Positions 7,940 to 17,300 are shown, numbered from the stretch's first letter. The stretch: 52,292 nt of DNA from Candidatus Gastranaerophilales bacterium (GCA_944324405.1 CALUWF010000009.1:1-52292), one strand, 5' to 3'. Notes: a model not told the origin generated them from the sequence alone. Program-made: numbers and translations.

Positions 7940-8560
7940 ATGGATAAAAAAATTTCAGACAATACAATTAATCGCCTTACCCTTTATCACTGCATTTTAA
8001 GTGATTTTTTGTCGTCGGGAGAAAGCACTATAACATCCGTTCAGATTGCAAACCTTCTAAAAATTGACGATTCGCAGGTAAGAAAAGATATTTCACTGCT
8101 TAAAAACAGCGGCAAGTCGCGCGTCGGCTATATTATTGCCGACTTAAAGAAAGCAATAGAGGGCACTCTTGGTTTTTCGCACCCGAAAAACGCTTTTATT
8201 GTGGGTGCGGGAAATTTGGGGCTTGCCCTTGCAAAATACGACAATTTTCTAAACTACGGCTTAAATGTTCTTGCGCTTTTTGATAATGACACCTTAAAGG
8301 TCGGTGCAACCATTAACAAAAAAGAAGTTTATCACATCTCAAAACTTCCAGAACTCGCGCAGGAAATGGGAGTTCAAATGGTGCTTTTAACCGTCCCCAG
8401 AAGTGCTGCCCAAAAAACCGCAGACTTTCTTGTAAATTCAAACATAAAATATATTTGGAATTTTTCCCCGTCAGTTCTTAATGTCCCTGAAGGTGTTGAA
8501 ATTTGGAACGAAAACCTCATGGGGAATTTTTTACATTTCTCCTATAAAATTTCTAACTGA
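7940..8560 (+). CDS. rex: redox-sensing transcriptional repressor Rex
   Basis: Rex senses the NADH/NAD+ ratio and represses fermentation and respiration genes. The N-terminus (about 1-75) is a winged helix with the characteristic SQVRKDISLL; the Rossmann domain carries VGAGNLGLALAKY, and the C-terminal helix is the swapped dimer arm. Length 206 aa is typical. The ATG at 7940 is chosen because an in-frame ATG at 7907 falls inside the adhE terminator hairpin. No Shine-Dalgarno is visible before it. Placement directly behind its probable target adhE, which carries a Rex-type operator, makes the pair a compact redox switch. The 3' end overlaps a convergent gene by 8 bp. Confidence 0.93.
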   Translation: MDKKISDNTINRLTLYHCILSDFLSSGESTITSVQIANLLKIDDSQVRKDISLLKNSGKSRVGYIIADLKKAIEGTLGFSHPKNAFIVGAGNLGLALAKYDNFLNYGLNVLALFDNDTLKVGATINKKEVYHISKLPELAQEMGVQMVLLTVPRSAAQKTADFLVNSNIKYIWNFSPSVLNVPEGVEIWNENLMGNFLHFSYKISN

Positions 8561-9083
8561 AAATTGAATTAAAATAGCTGTCATAATCAGTCAGAGAATC
8601 AAGGTTTATACAAGACTCATCAGCAATTGACTCGCTCAATTGATTTCTCAAATCTTCTATTGTTTGATTTGATGAATTATATGCCGCGGATGAATTAGCG
8701 CCGGAGTCGCCGCCAATATTATAATAAGGATCAAACATTGATGTATCGTAAGAAGGTTCACCTGAGCTGAAATCATAATTAAAGTTAAAATAAGGATCAG
8801 TCCAGCTGCTTGACTGGGAGCTTTCCTCACCATCCGATTCACCCGTTTGTTTTTTAAAATTATCTATTACATCATCATAGCTGCATGTATTATCATAAAT
8901 TGAACCTATATTATAATAATTTTCAAACATATTATAAGCGGGCTCGAAATTACCCGCATTAGAGTCTAAATCCCAATATTTTTCAAGGTAGCCGTTATTT
9001 GCAAAAGGTTTTGCATCTTCCAGTGCAACCGGATCAGGCTGAAACCAGAAGCCTTGAAGACTGTATGAGCCGTAATCTGACAT
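8553..9083 (-). CDS. acidic Tyr/Asn/Ser-rich hypothetical protein
   Basis: No family recognised. The 176-aa product is very acidic and rich in Tyr, Asn, Ser, Asp and Phe, with few Lys/Arg. A short motif recurs (NYYNIGSIYD near residue 55 and PYYNIGGDSG near 120), and several DPYFNFNYDF-like stretches suggest a low-complexity, perhaps disordered or surface-adhesive protein. There is no signal peptide or membrane helix. The start is secure: AAGGAGG lies 8 bases before the ATG. It stands alone, convergent with rex. The strong ribosome site suggests it can be made in quantity. Confidence 0.65.
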   Translation of the reverse strand: MSDYGSYSLQGFWFQPDPVALEDAKPFANNGYLEKYWDLDSNAGNFEPAYNMFENYYNIGSIYDNTCSYDDVIDNFKKQTGESDGEESSQSSSWTDPYFNFNYDFSSGEPSYDTSMFDPYYNIGGDSGANSSAAYNSSNQTIEDLRNQLSESIADESCINLDSLTDYDSYFNSIFS

Positions 9084-9145
9084 AAACTCCCTCCTTGTGT
9101 ATATTTAAATAAAAACATTTTGCATAAAAAAATTGCGCACAAAAA

Positions 9146-9184
9146 AACTCTTTGGATTTTTAGATAAAATCCAAAGAGTTTTTT
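9146..9184 (-). terminator. intrinsic terminator after rpmB
   Basis: Perfect 15-bp stem (9146-9160 with 9166-9180), 5-nt loop, flanked by A runs on one side and T on the other, so it works for the leftward rpmB transcript and is potentially bidirectional. Confidence 0.9.
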
Positions 9185-9199
9185 AAAAATGTTTAAAGC

Positions 9200-9391
9200 T
9201 TATAATGCTTTTTTAACTTTTCCTGCTCTAATGCAAGAAGAACAAGCTTTTACCCTTTTAACAACGCCGTTGATTTCAGCCTTAACCGTATGAAGGTTAG
9301 GGAGCTGTCTGTGTACGTGTTGTTTATGAGAAAAGGAAATTTTAGCCGCTTTGATGGATTTTTTTCCGCAAATTTCGCATACGATTGACAT
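9200..9391 (-). CDS. rpmB: 50S ribosomal protein L28
   Basis: Component of the large ribosomal subunit. The 63-aa length and the pattern (N-terminal CEICGKK, then SHKQHVHRQLPNLH, then KACSSCIRAGKVKK) match the zinc-binding (C+) form of L28, with Cys pairs CxxC and CxxC. Monocistronic, with AAAGGATG upstream and a strong terminator downstream. Confidence 0.95.
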   Translation of the reverse strand: MSIVCEICGKKSIKAAKISFSHKQHVHRQLPNLHTVKAEINGVVKRVKACSSCIRAGKVKKAL

Positions 9392-9426
9392 TTGTTCATC
9401 CTTTCAAGTGATAGTGTCTTATTTTA

Positions 9427-9454
9427 ATAATAAAATAAAAACAGATAAAATCAA
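9427..9454 (-). promoter_or_regulatory. candidate rpmB promoter
   Basis: Reading leftward: -35 TTGATT (9454-9449), 16-bp spacer, -10 TATTAT (9432-9427), about 35 bases before the rpmB ATG. Plausible but in a very AT-rich gap. Confidence 0.4.
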
Positions 9455-9461
9455 GCAATTT

Positions 9462-10181
9462 TTACTGCTGGTAAATCCAGACGTCGAAATTTTCCGCTCT
9501 AAACTTTGAGGCAACCTGCTTTGCAATGCTTAAATCCTGATAAGAGCCAACTTGCAGCGCATAAATGTCACCGACTTTTCGAATAAAAGGGGTTGCACCC
9601 CTATTGACTTCTCTTACCGAATCCTGTGCCGCGCGTGCATCTTCAAAAGTTGCATATTTACCGATTAATACTTTTGAATATGCTGCAATATCAGGCTCGT
9701 TTTGTTTTGTTTCAACACCGCCGATGTCCTCCGGTTTTTTAGTATCGATTACGCTTTCGCTCGCTGCGGGCTCCTCGTCAATTTTTCCCTCTTCTTTTAT
9801 TTTGGCATACTGCTCAAGGTCAATTACTTCGTTGTTTTCTTTTTCACTGGATATTATTTTTGCCTCATTAGGTGCGTTTTCTTCAAGCTGTATTAGCTTT
9901 AAACGCTTGTCAATCAATCTTTTTGCATCATTGCCAAAACCTTGCGATAAAATGGAATCATCCGCCTGTCTTGAAGCAGTGTCAATATTTCTTCCGTATT
10001 CAATGTCAATCCTTGTGGCATATCTTTTTGCAACCTGCACAACAAGAGCAAAAATAACAGAGAATGTAATAATAAAAATCCAAAAAGCAACACGGAATTT
10101 TGACATACGCCTTTTGTATTCCTGATGCGGATTTATTTTACTTTTTTTGTATGTAAGATAATCAGGAGAATTCATACTCAT
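9462..10181 (-). CDS. SPOR-domain membrane-anchored protein
   Basis: SPOR domains bind denuded glycan strands of peptidoglycan, often at the division site. The protein has a cytoplasmic basic N-terminus (about 1-28), one membrane helix (FWIFIITFSVIFALVV, about 33-50), a charged linker, and a C-terminal SPOR domain (about 168-239) with VLIGKYATFEDARAAQ and VGDIYALQVGSYQDLS. This is the type II topology seen in FtsN and DedD-like proteins. It directly abuts the DUF366 gene (no spacing) and closes the HEAT-queC-DUF366-SPOR directon. A role in cell-envelope maintenance or division is inferred from the domain only. Confidence 0.85.
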   Translation of the reverse strand: MSMNSPDYLTYKKSKINPHQEYKRRMSKFRVAFWIFIITFSVIFALVVQVAKRYATRIDIEYGRNIDTASRQADDSILSQGFGNDAKRLIDKRLKLIQLEENAPNEAKIISSEKENNEVIDLEQYAKIKEEGKIDEEPAASESVIDTKKPEDIGGVETKQNEPDIAAYSKVLIGKYATFEDARAAQDSVREVNRGATPFIRKVGDIYALQVGSYQDLSIAKQVASKFRAENFDVWIYQQ

Positions 10182-10739
10182 TTATTCAACTACACCTCTT
10201 ACCTTACTTTTTGCCATACTTATACTTTCGCACTCCGCGCAGAAAGCATTCATAATATCTTTTGCCAATTCTTCAATATTTTCAATGCCCAACTCGTTTA
10301 ATGATGATACCTCAATGGGCGCACCTTCTCCTATAATATTTAAAGCGGTATGAACAAGACTTGAAGTAATCGATTTTGTCGCAATTGAAACCGAGAGTTT
10401 TTTTCCTTTAAAAAATAAATCATCTCCGCTTCTTTGAAGGTTTATTCCTCTTTTTTCCAGTGCTTCTTTGATTATTGAAACAAAAAGCCTCTGGCACCAT
10501 ATCATTTCATCAAGAGATACACCAAAACGCTCTATTATAAAATTAAGCATTTTCTTGGAATAAATGGGCTCATTATTAATAACATCTTCAATGTCAACCA
10601 TCTCACCGATATTGACTTCAACTTCTCCTGCAAAAGCAACTATCGCATCACCTTGTATGTGAAAATTTTTATAAATCCAGTGAGGTGAAAGCTCCCTGCC
10701 AGTATATTTAATTTCTCTATCAATAAATAAACTTTTCAT
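10182..10739 (-). CDS. DUF366 family protein
   Basis: Resembles the uncharacterised DUF366 family, with a conserved opening (YTGRELSPHWIY) and an internal VDIEDVINNEPIYS segment; about 185 aa is the usual size. Soluble, no membrane segment. It follows queC by about 20 bp and precedes the SPOR gene without a gap. Proximity to queC makes a link with 7-deazaguanine or nucleotide metabolism conceivable, but this is guilt by association. The ATG at 10739 is taken; a GTG two codons upstream is possible. A TTTAAT box ends 7 nt before this ATG. Confidence 0.75.
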   Translation of the reverse strand: MKSLFIDREIKYTGRELSPHWIYKNFHIQGDAIVAFAGEVEVNIGEMVDIEDVINNEPIYSKKMLNFIIERFGVSLDEMIWCQRLFVSIIKEALEKRGINLQRSGDDLFFKGKKLSVSIATKSITSSLVHTALNIIGEGAPIEVSSLNELGIENIEELAKDIMNAFCAECESISMAKSKVRGVVE

Positions 10740-10759
10740 ACCCACAATTAAATTTTGGG

Positions 10760-11437
10760 TTAAAAAAAGAGTTTTAGCAAGTCTTTGTTAACACTTTTTA
10801 AAACAGCATTTCTTAAACGCTTGCAAGACTCGCATTTTCCGCAATGTTTCGCTCCGTTTTGAGCGGAAAAATTGTAACAACTTTTTACATACTTCAAGGG
10901 TGCATTTTTTTCTACTGCCAGGTTAATTATTTCATATTTTTCCAAATCTTTAAGCGGAGCAAACATTTTTGGTTTTTTAAGCGTAGAAAATTCAAAAAAA
11001 TCATCGGCTCTTTTTAAAAACTCTACACTGTTATCACTAAAAGTACCGGCCTCTTCTTTATTTGCACCGATAATTATGTAATCAAAACCAAACGCATCAG
11101 CATAGCTTGCGGCAATATTTAAAAACAAGCCGTTGCGGTTGGGCACCCAAACAGCATTTGCACTTGCTTTATCAAGTTTTTCAAATTCAAGATTTTTATT
11201 TATATCCACAAGTGCATTATTTGTAATTTCACCAAGAAAAGGTAATTTTATGACTTTGTGTTCAATTCTATAAAACCGTGCAATCTCGCCTGCCGCAATA
11301 ATTTCATCCTGTGCTGCGCGTTGAGAATAATCAAACGTAAGTGCAAGTTCAACATCGCAGTAATCATACGCCGCAGCGAGGCTTACAAGGCTGTCTAAGC
11401 CGCCGGAGAGAAGAATTATACCTTTTTTATTGCTCAT
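10760..11437 (-). CDS. queC: 7-cyano-7-deazaguanine synthase QueC
   Basis: ATP-dependent conversion of 7-carboxy-7-deazaguanine to preQ0, the precursor of queuosine in tRNA. PP-loop SGGLDS at residues 11-16, and a C-terminal zinc site (SCYNF, then HCGKCESCKR). Length 225 aa fits the family. The ORF extends upstream, but the ATG at 11437 (or the one two codons before) is preferred because it gives the normal N-terminus, lies behind GGAAG, and overlaps the HEAT gene end by only 11 bp. No queD, queE or queF is in the window. Confidence 0.93.
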   Translation of the reverse strand: MSNKKGIILLSGGLDSLVSLAAAYDYCDVELALTFDYSQRAAQDEIIAAGEIARFYRIEHKVIKLPFLGEITNNALVDINKNLEFEKLDKASANAVWVPNRNGLFLNIAASYADAFGFDYIIIGANKEEAGTFSDNSVEFLKRADDFFEFSTLKKPKMFAPLKDLEKYEIINLAVEKNAPLKYVKSCYNFSAQNGAKHCGKCESCKRLRNAVLKSVNKDLLKLFF

Positions 11438-12392
11438 CTTCATCTTCTTCCGTTTCAAAAAGCACTTTTTGCGCTTCTTCTCTGCAATCATCGCTTAGAG
11501 TATCATCCGATAGAATTCTTATCAGCTCGTCGCGCCCTTCAATATTATATAGCGCCACTACCGCATTTTTTCTGACTTCACGGTCAGAATCGTAGAGCAT
11601 TTTGCGAATTAAGTCTGCTGCTTCGTCAATTTCCGAATTCATAATTGATTCCATTGCATTAATTCTTACCTGCGCAGATTGGTCATCAAGCGCTTCAATT
11701 AAAGCATTTAACGCTCTTTTGTTTCCGGAAAAATCAATCCTGTTGAGTGCTTCAATAATGCGTTCTTTTAAAAAAGTAAACTTATTTAAAAAGCTCTTTT
11801 TAGCCTCCAAAATTCCGACAAAAGCATCAAGCGCACGCTTATCGCCAATCATTCCGAGTGCAAGTGCGGCCGATTCGCGCACATATACGGATTTTTCATT
11901 TTCATCGGATACAACGTCAATCAAAGACTCAACGGCATTTTTATCGCCGATTTTGCCCAGTGCCTCAGCTGCCGCAAGGCGCAATTTGTAATTTCCGGTT
12001 TTATCATTCAAGCAATACAAGAGAACCGGTACCGCTTTTACATCTTTATAATTTGAAATTGCCTTTATGCACAAAACCTTAAGGTTTACATACTCGCCGG
12101 CATCCGTGAAATCTTTTTTATCACAGTCCATAATGAAATCTATTAAATCATCCAGATTTCGAGGGTGCCTTAATTTGTCGGTTTCTTTTATAAGTTTTTG
12201 TAAAAAATTAGGGGCCTTAATCTCCCCCAAAAGTTTAGAATAAATTTCAGACAGTTCATCTTTACCGTATTCACCTTTTAATCCGGCAAAAATGGCTTCA
12301 AAGTTATCCTGAGATTTTTTAATCTCATCTTTGATTTCAAAGACGATTTCACCCGATAACTTCTTTTCGCTCATCAAACGACCTGACATCAT
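11427..12392 (-). CDS. HEAT-repeat protein
   Basis: The middle and C-terminal parts (about residues 95-310) consist of tandem 30-35 residue HEAT repeats with signatures such as AAAEALGKIGDKNAVESL, AALALGMIGDKRALDAF and VRKNAVVALYNIEG, similar to the PBS-lyase-type HEAT repeats widespread in Cyanobacteria. Such proteins are usually scaffolds; the partner is unknown. The C-terminus is very acidic (ETEEDEDEQ). First gene of the leftward directon with queC. The start ATG has GGTAGG upstream. Not itself expected to be catalytic. Confidence 0.8.
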   Translation of the reverse strand: MMSGRLMSEKKLSGEIVFEIKDEIKKSQDNFEAIFAGLKGEYGKDELSEIYSKLLGEIKAPNFLQKLIKETDKLRHPRNLDDLIDFIMDCDKKDFTDAGEYVNLKVLCIKAISNYKDVKAVPVLLYCLNDKTGNYKLRLAAAEALGKIGDKNAVESLIDVVSDENEKSVYVRESAALALGMIGDKRALDAFVGILEAKKSFLNKFTFLKERIIEALNRIDFSGNKRALNALIEALDDQSAQVRINAMESIMNSEIDEAADLIRKMLYDSDREVRKNAVVALYNIEGRDELIRILSDDTLSDDCREEAQKVLFETEEDEDEQ

Positions 12393-12454
12393 AACCTACC
12401 TATAGTATAAATGAGAAATTTTAAAATACAATATGCGGCTTATAAAATTTATGT

Positions 12455-12469
12455 TAAAATTTGAATATG
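12455..12469 (+). promoter_or_regulatory. -10 box adjacent to dgt start codon
   Basis: TAAAAT (12455-12460) in the extended form TG-T-TAAAAT ends 6 nt before the ATG at 12467. No Shine-Dalgarno; a leaderless transcript is predicted. The -35 is poor, as often with extended -10 promoters. Confidence 0.5.
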
Positions 12470-13417
12470 CCGACACTTGACGATTTAAAACAAATTAAAG
12501 AACTTTTATACCAAAAAGAAGAAGGGCTTTCTCCTTTTGCGCAAAAATCGAAAGAAAGCCGCGGAAGAAATAAAAAAGAAGAAAACGACGACCCTTTCAG
12601 AACTGAATTTCAAATTGATAAAGACAGAATTATAAATTCTAAAGCCTTCAGACGCCTTAAGAGGAAAACTCAAGTTTTTTACACCCCCAAAAACGACCAT
12701 TTAAGAACCCGCCTTACCCATACTCTTGAAGTATCTCAAATTTCAAGAACTTTAGCCTGCATTTTAAATCTTAATGAAGATTTAACCGAAGCAATTGCGC
12801 TCGGACATGATTTAGGGCATGCTCCCTTTGGGCACAGCGGCGAAGAAGCCCTTATGAAAATAACAAAAAACGGATTTAAACACAATGTCCATGGAATACG
12901 AGTCGTTGAAGTAATTGAAGGATTAAATCTTACAAAAGAAACACTGGACGGGATTTTAAACCATACAGGAATTGGAAAACCATATACCCTTGAAGGACAG
13001 ATTGTAAAAATAGCGGACAGAATTGCATATTTAAACCACGATATAGAAGATGCCATAAGAGAAGATGTAATAAAAGAGGGCGATATTCCAAAAGAATTTC
13101 GTGAATATTTCGGCAAGACAAAATCAGAGCGCATAAATACGGTTATTAAAGATATGTATTTAAACAGTGTAAATCAAAACGAAATAAAAATGTCCGAGAT
13201 TTGTGTAAACTTTTTAAACAATTTAAGAAGCTGGATGTTTAAAAATGTTTATTTTAGTGATAAAACAAAGCAGGAAGAGTACAAAATCAAAAAAATAGTA
13301 TCGGAACTGTTTAAGTATTACAAAAATCTTCACGGCGAAGTGGAAGCAATTGACTACGTAGCAGGCATGAGCGACCAGTTTGCAATCGCGGCGCACAAGG
13401 AAATATGTCAGAAATAA
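12467..13417 (+). CDS. dgt: dGTP triphosphohydrolase-like HD protein
   Basis: HD-domain dNTP triphosphohydrolase, releasing triphosphate from dGTP or other dNTPs. Visible: NDPFRTEFQ-like N-terminus, RRLKRKTQVF, HTLEV (first metal His), GHDLGHAPFGHSGE (HD pair), and later KIADRIAYLNHDIEDA (last Asp). At 316 aa it belongs to the shorter, deoxyguanosinetriphosphate-triphosphohydrolase-like subfamily. A TTG codon upstream is ignored in favour of the ATG. The stop overlaps the dnaG start by 13 bp, so dgt, dnaG and rpoD form one translationally coupled operon, a cousin of the classic macromolecular synthesis operon with dgt instead of rpsU. Confidence 0.92.
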   Translation: MPTLDDLKQIKELLYQKEEGLSPFAQKSKESRGRNKKEENDDPFRTEFQIDKDRIINSKAFRRLKRKTQVFYTPKNDHLRTRLTHTLEVSQISRTLACILNLNEDLTEAIALGHDLGHAPFGHSGEEALMKITKNGFKHNVHGIRVVEVIEGLNLTKETLDGILNHTGIGKPYTLEGQIVKIADRIAYLNHDIEDAIREDVIKEGDIPKEFREYFGKTKSERINTVIKDMYLNSVNQNEIKMSEICVNFLNNLRSWMFKNVYFSDKTKQEEYKIKKIVSELFKYYKNLHGEVEAIDYVAGMSDQFAIAAHKEICQK

Positions 13418-15288
13418 CTTACGGCGAGGCAGTAGAACAAATTAAAAACAGGCTTGATATTGTGGATGTAATTTCAAAATATGTTGTTTTGAAAAAATCA
13501 GGCCACAATTACAGCGGTCTGTGCCCCTTTCATAATGAAAAAACCCCATCTTTTGTAGTCACGCCCTCAAGGCAAATTTTTAAATGTTTTGGCTGCGGCG
13601 AAGGCGGCGATGTCATTGCTTTTTTAATGAAAATAAACAACCAAAACTTTAAAGAAGTTATCGAAGAGCAGGCGGCAGCACTCGGTATTGAACTGCCAAG
13701 GGGCTCTAAAGACTCATCATCAAAATTTAAACAGGAAAAAGAACGCCTTTTGGGTGCGATGGATGAGGCCATGAAATTTTATCACAAGAAACTTCTTGAA
13801 AATGAAGGCGCTCTTAAATACCTTGAAAAAAGAGGGGTTAAGGAACTTGCCATAGGTAAATTTTTCCTGGGCCTTGCACCTAATTCAAATTTTGAACTTA
13901 AAGAGCATTTAAGGCAAAAAGGCTATACAAACGATGAAATGTATAAAGCGGGACTTTTATATGAAAAAAACGGCGATTTCTTGGACAGATTTAAAAACCG
14001 CATAATCATCCCCATAATGGATATTAATTCAAATACGATTGCCTTTGGTGCACGCGCAATTATGGAAGGGCAAAACCCAAAATATTTAAATTCGCCCGAT
14101 TCTTCAATCTATAATAAAAGCTCTGTGCTTTTCGGGCTTAATCGCGCAAAGGATTACATTAAACAAGAAGACAGCGCAATTATTATGGAAGGCTATTTTG
14201 ATGTAATATCGGCTCATGTCGCAGGTGTACAAAACGCTGTTGCTTCCTGCGGAACAGCTCTTACGCATCAGCATATAAAACTAATTGCGCGCTACAGCCC
14301 CTCAAGGAAAATTTATCTCGCTTTTGACTCTGATAACGCCGGACAAAAGGCAACAAAAGCAGGTGCGGAAGTTATAAAAAACATTTTCTCAAACCTGGGT
14401 GATATTAAACAATACGACTCAAGCTACGGAGAAAATACAGACTCTGTCTGTGAAATACGCGTGGTATCGCAAGTCGGCGGCAAAGACCCGGATGAATTTA
14501 TAAGAGAATTCGGCGCGGACGAGTATAAAAAACACATTCAAAATGCTCCTTTATTTCTTGACTACAGGTTAAATAAAACCCTTGAAGAAATAAATACCGC
14601 AGATATTACACCGCTTCAAAAAAGCGAAGCGGTACAGCAAATAGCCGATATTTTGTCGGAAATTCAAAATCCCGTAATTTTATCCGAATATATTAAAAAC
14701 ACATCTTTTAAATTAGACCTTGAAGAAGAAATACTTAAAACACAGGTGCAAAAATCAAAATATAAAAACACCACTCTTGAACAAATACAAAACATCCCTG
14801 ATACACTGCCCGCGCGACATGTTTCAAAGGATTTAAATACAAGATACACTCTTATGGAAAATAATCTCATCAAACTGGCCTTTGCTGCAAACACTCCGGA
14901 AAAGAAAAATTTTTATATCCATGCCATAAATAACTACAAAGCACGCGATACAGCAAACGGCGAAATTATTGCAGCTATTGACAAAGAGCTCAATGAGATA
15001 AATAATATTGATGAACTGGCAAAAAAAATCTTTTGCGCGTTTTACAATAATACGGACATACAACAAAAACTTTCAGATGAAATATTCTCTTCAACACAAT
15101 ATGAAAATCTTGACTTTGAAAACTATATACAAGCCGTTAACGAAACTTTTGACCGGCTAAAAAGCATAAACGACAAGCTTAAAAAAAATGAGTTCAGGCA
15201 AAAAATAAAAGACAAAAGCCTGAGCGAAAATGAGAAGCTTAAACTACTTTTCAAACAATTTGAAGCAAACAGAATGGAGACACTTTAA
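13405..15288 (+). CDS. dnaG: DNA primase DnaG
   Basis: Makes RNA primers for replication. CHC2 zinc finger Cys40-His43-Cys61-Cys64, then the primase core with the TOPRIM glutamate in [11 protein letters not shown], the acidic pair in [12 protein letters not shown], and a C-terminal helicase-interaction region rich in charged helices. Length 627 aa is normal. Overlaps dgt at its start and rpoD at its end (TAATG). Confidence 0.97.
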   Translation: MSEITYGEAVEQIKNRLDIVDVISKYVVLKKSGHNYSGLCPFHNEKTPSFVVTPSRQIFKCFGCGEGGDVIAFLMKINNQNFKEVIEEQAAALGIELPRGSKDSSSKFKQEKERLLGAMDEAMKFYHKKLLENEGALKYLEKRGVKELAIGKFFLGLAPNSNFELKEHLRQKGYTNDEMYKAGLLYEKNGDFLDRFKNRIIIPIMDINSNTIAFGARAIMEGQNPKYLNSPDSSIYNKSSVLFGLNRAKDYIKQEDSAIIMEGYFDVISAHVAGVQNAVASCGTALTHQHIKLIARYSPSRKIYLAFDSDNAGQKATKAGAEVIKNIFSNLGDIKQYDSSYGENTDSVCEIRVVSQVGGKDPDEFIREFGADEYKKHIQNAPLFLDYRLNKTLEEINTADITPLQKSEAVQQIADILSEIQNPVILSEYIKNTSFKLDLEEEILKTQVQKSKYKNTTLEQIQNIPDTLPARHVSKDLNTRYTLMENNLIKLAFAANTPEKKNFYIHAINNYKARDTANGEIIAAIDKELNEINNIDELAKKIFCAFYNNTDIQQKLSDEIFSSTQYENLDFENYIQAVNETFDRLKSINDKLKKNEFRQKIKDKSLSENEKLKLLFKQFEANRMETL

Positions 15289-16361
15289 TGAGCAGAAAAA
15301 GAAATTCCGATGATTCAGTTATAAGCGTGGTTGATAAAAGCACGGATATGATAGGTGATGACGGGTATTTTGACTCGACAGGACTTGAAACCGATAATAT
15401 CAGTAATATTATCGGCAATCATGACGTAAATCCGATGGACACCGGTATCTCCGGCGGCTTTTTTGATAAAGTCGACGAGGAAGACTCGCAAGACGAAGAC
15501 ATTACGCCTCCGCGCGGAATTTCTGTTGATGACCCTGTCAGAATGTATTTAAGAGAAATCGGAAGAATTAAGCTCTTGACGGCAGATGAAGAAATTGATC
15601 TTGCAAGAAAAATCGTAGCAGGCGGCGCGCCCGGTGCAGTTGCAAAAAGAAAACTCGTGCAGGCAAACTTACGTCTAGTTGTTTCAATTGCAAAAAAATA
15701 CGTAGGACGCGGCATGCTCTTTTTGGATTTAATTCAGGAAGGCAATTTAGGCCTTATTCGTGCCGCAGAAAAATTTGACCATGAAAGAGGCTATAAATTT
15801 TCAACCTATGCAACCTGGTGGATAAGACAGGCAATTACGCGTGCTATTGCCGATCAGGCAAGGACAATAAGAATTCCTGTCCATATGGTTGAAACAATCA
15901 ATAAACTTAAAAAAGTTACAAGAAAACTTGCCCAGGAACTTGCAAGAAAACCGACCGAAGAGGAATTATCGGTTGAGATGGGCATTTCAATAAATAAATT
16001 AAGAGAAATCATTAAAGTAGCTCAAGAGCCCCTCTCTCTTGAAACCCCGATAGGCAAAGAGGAAGACTCCCGCCTTGGCGATTTTATAGAAGATAAAGAC
16101 GCTGATGCGCCTGTAAAAACAGTAGCACATGAACTTTTAAGAGAAGATTTGGCAGAAGTTTTAGGAAGCCTGTCTGCCCGCGAAAGAGATGTTTTAAGAC
16201 TGCGTTTCGGTATGGATGATGGCAGACAAAGAACCCTTGAAGAAGTCGGACAGCTCTTTGGCGTGACACGTGAACGTATCAGACAAATAGAAGCTAAGGC
16301 TTTAAGAAAATTAAGACATCCGAACCGTTCAAAAAGATTAAAAGAATACATTGAGGTTTAA
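15288..16361 (+). CDS. rpoD: primary sigma factor RpoD (sigma70)
   Basis: Housekeeping sigma factor. A short acidic N-terminus replaces a full region 1.1. Region 1.2 starts at [17 protein letters not shown], region 2 has the -10-recognising [18 protein letters not shown], and region 4 has the helix-turn-helix [19 protein letters not shown]. Length 357 aa is like group 1 factors of Cyanobacteria and Firmicutes. ATG overlaps the dnaG stop. Its standard regions 2.4 and 4.2 justify searching this window for TTGACA/TATAAT-type promoters, which are indeed found. Confidence 0.97.
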   Translation: MSRKRNSDDSVISVVDKSTDMIGDDGYFDSTGLETDNISNIIGNHDVNPMDTGISGGFFDKVDEEDSQDEDITPPRGISVDDPVRMYLREIGRIKLLTADEEIDLARKIVAGGAPGAVAKRKLVQANLRLVVSIAKKYVGRGMLFLDLIQEGNLGLIRAAEKFDHERGYKFSTYATWWIRQAITRAIADQARTIRIPVHMVETINKLKKVTRKLAQELARKPTEEELSVEMGISINKLREIIKVAQEPLSLETPIGKEEDSRLGDFIEDKDADAPVKTVAHELLREDLAEVLGSLSARERDVLRLRFGMDDGRQRTLEEVGQLFGVTRERIRQIEAKALRKLRHPNRSKRLKEYIEV

Positions 16362-16366
16362 CATTT

Positions 16367-16389
16367 AAGGCAGGCTGAGCACCTGCCTT
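16367..16389 (+). terminator. hairpin after rpoD
   Basis: 8-bp stem AAGGCAGG/CCTGCCTT with a 7-nt loop, followed by a weak T-rich stretch. Moderate terminator for the dgt-dnaG-rpoD operon. Confidence 0.6.
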
Positions 16390-16473
16390 AATATTTATTT
16401 ACAAAAAAGTCAATTTTTTTCTCTCAATTTTTTTTATTATTTCAAGAGATTAAAAATAAGAGAGGAATTTTTC

Positions 16474-17136
16474 ATGTCTACCAACGGTATTTACGGACAA
16501 ATGCAAACTTGGCTTCAAACGCACGGCGAAAATATGGAAACATATTCAAGCACCCTGAGCGGAATTGACAGTGAACTGGACAAAATAAACAAAGAACTTC
16601 AAGGTGAACTCACTCAAAAAGAAGCGCGCGAATTATCCCAGCGTTTGAATGAACTTGAAGTAGAATATCTGCAAGCGGAACTTGATTACCTTAACGAAAC
16701 AAAAGAAGCCGGCAAATACTTTGATTTTATGGAAGGCAACTATGATATAAGCGATGCAGAAACATTTATACCTGCCTATGCCGAACAAACAGGTAAACTC
16801 GCACAGGGCGATATGGATGCCTGGGAACAAGACGGCAAAGAAGGTGTAAGTCTTGAAGAATACACTCTTGGACAGCTCGGCTCAAAAGAAGACAGTGCTC
16901 TTAGCAAAGAAGAATACAGCGCAGCTTCAAAATATGCCAAAGAAACATTTGAAGGAATAGACATTAACGGCAACGGTACTCTTGAAAAAAATGAATTGCA
17001 AGGCTTTTATGCAGCACTTGATAACGCAGACGGTTCTGTAAACGGAAAAATCGACATTGACTCAACCGGTGTTGATTTCACTTCCAAAAAATTCCAGGAC
17101 AACATAAAAAGTTTCCAAAAATATCTTGAAGAATAA
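16474..17136 (+). CDS. EF-hand protein with coiled-coil N-terminus
   Basis: First of three related genes. The N-terminal half is a predicted coiled coil (SELDKINKELQGELTQ and LNELEVEYLQAELDYL). The C-terminal half has a WEQDGKEGVSLEEY segment and a canonical EF-hand loop DINGNGTLEKNE (D1, N3, N5, E12), followed by DNADGSVNGKIDID. The last 15 residues (FQDNIKSFQKYLEE) match the end of the third gene (IEFQERLEE). There is no LysM domain, signal peptide or membrane helix, unlike what one expects of a secreted calcium protein. Own ribosome site (AGAGAGGAA) and own tandem terminators. Function unknown; calcium binding is inferred from the loop geometry. Confidence 0.7.
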   Translation: MSTNGIYGQMQTWLQTHGENMETYSSTLSGIDSELDKINKELQGELTQKEARELSQRLNELEVEYLQAELDYLNETKEAGKYFDFMEGNYDISDAETFIPAYAEQTGKLAQGDMDAWEQDGKEGVSLEEYTLGQLGSKEDSALSKEEYSAASKYAKETFEGIDINGNGTLEKNELQGFYAALDNADGSVNGKIDIDSTGVDFTSKKFQDNIKSFQKYLEE

Positions 17137-17147
17137 AGTTTTCTATG

Positions 17148-17169
17148 CCGCCCTTTACGGGCGGTTTTT
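17148..17169 (+). terminator. terminator 1 after first EF-hand gene
   Basis: CCGCCC/GGGCGG stem with 5-nt loop and TTTTT tail. Confidence 0.85.
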
Positions 17170-17180
17170 GTGCTTATTTT

Positions 17181-17208
17181 ATGCCGCCCTTAAAAAGGCG
17201 GCATTTTA
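17181..17208 (+). terminator. terminator 2 after first EF-hand gene
   Basis: 8-bp stem ATGCCGCC/GGCGGCAT with 8-nt loop, T-rich tail. Its left arm repeats that of the preceding hairpin, so the two could also form alternative pairs. Confidence 0.75.
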
Positions 17209-17300
17209 TATTGTAAAGTTATGTAACAAAGTAAAAACTTTTTGAAATATCAAAATTATATACGTTTTATATAATATGTAAGCAAGAAAAAGGTAGCACC

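Noticed and set aside
9146-9180. Attenuator or riboswitch upstream of the acidic protein
   Set aside because: The hairpin is on the other side of that gene's start and is a simple bidirectional terminator serving rpmB.
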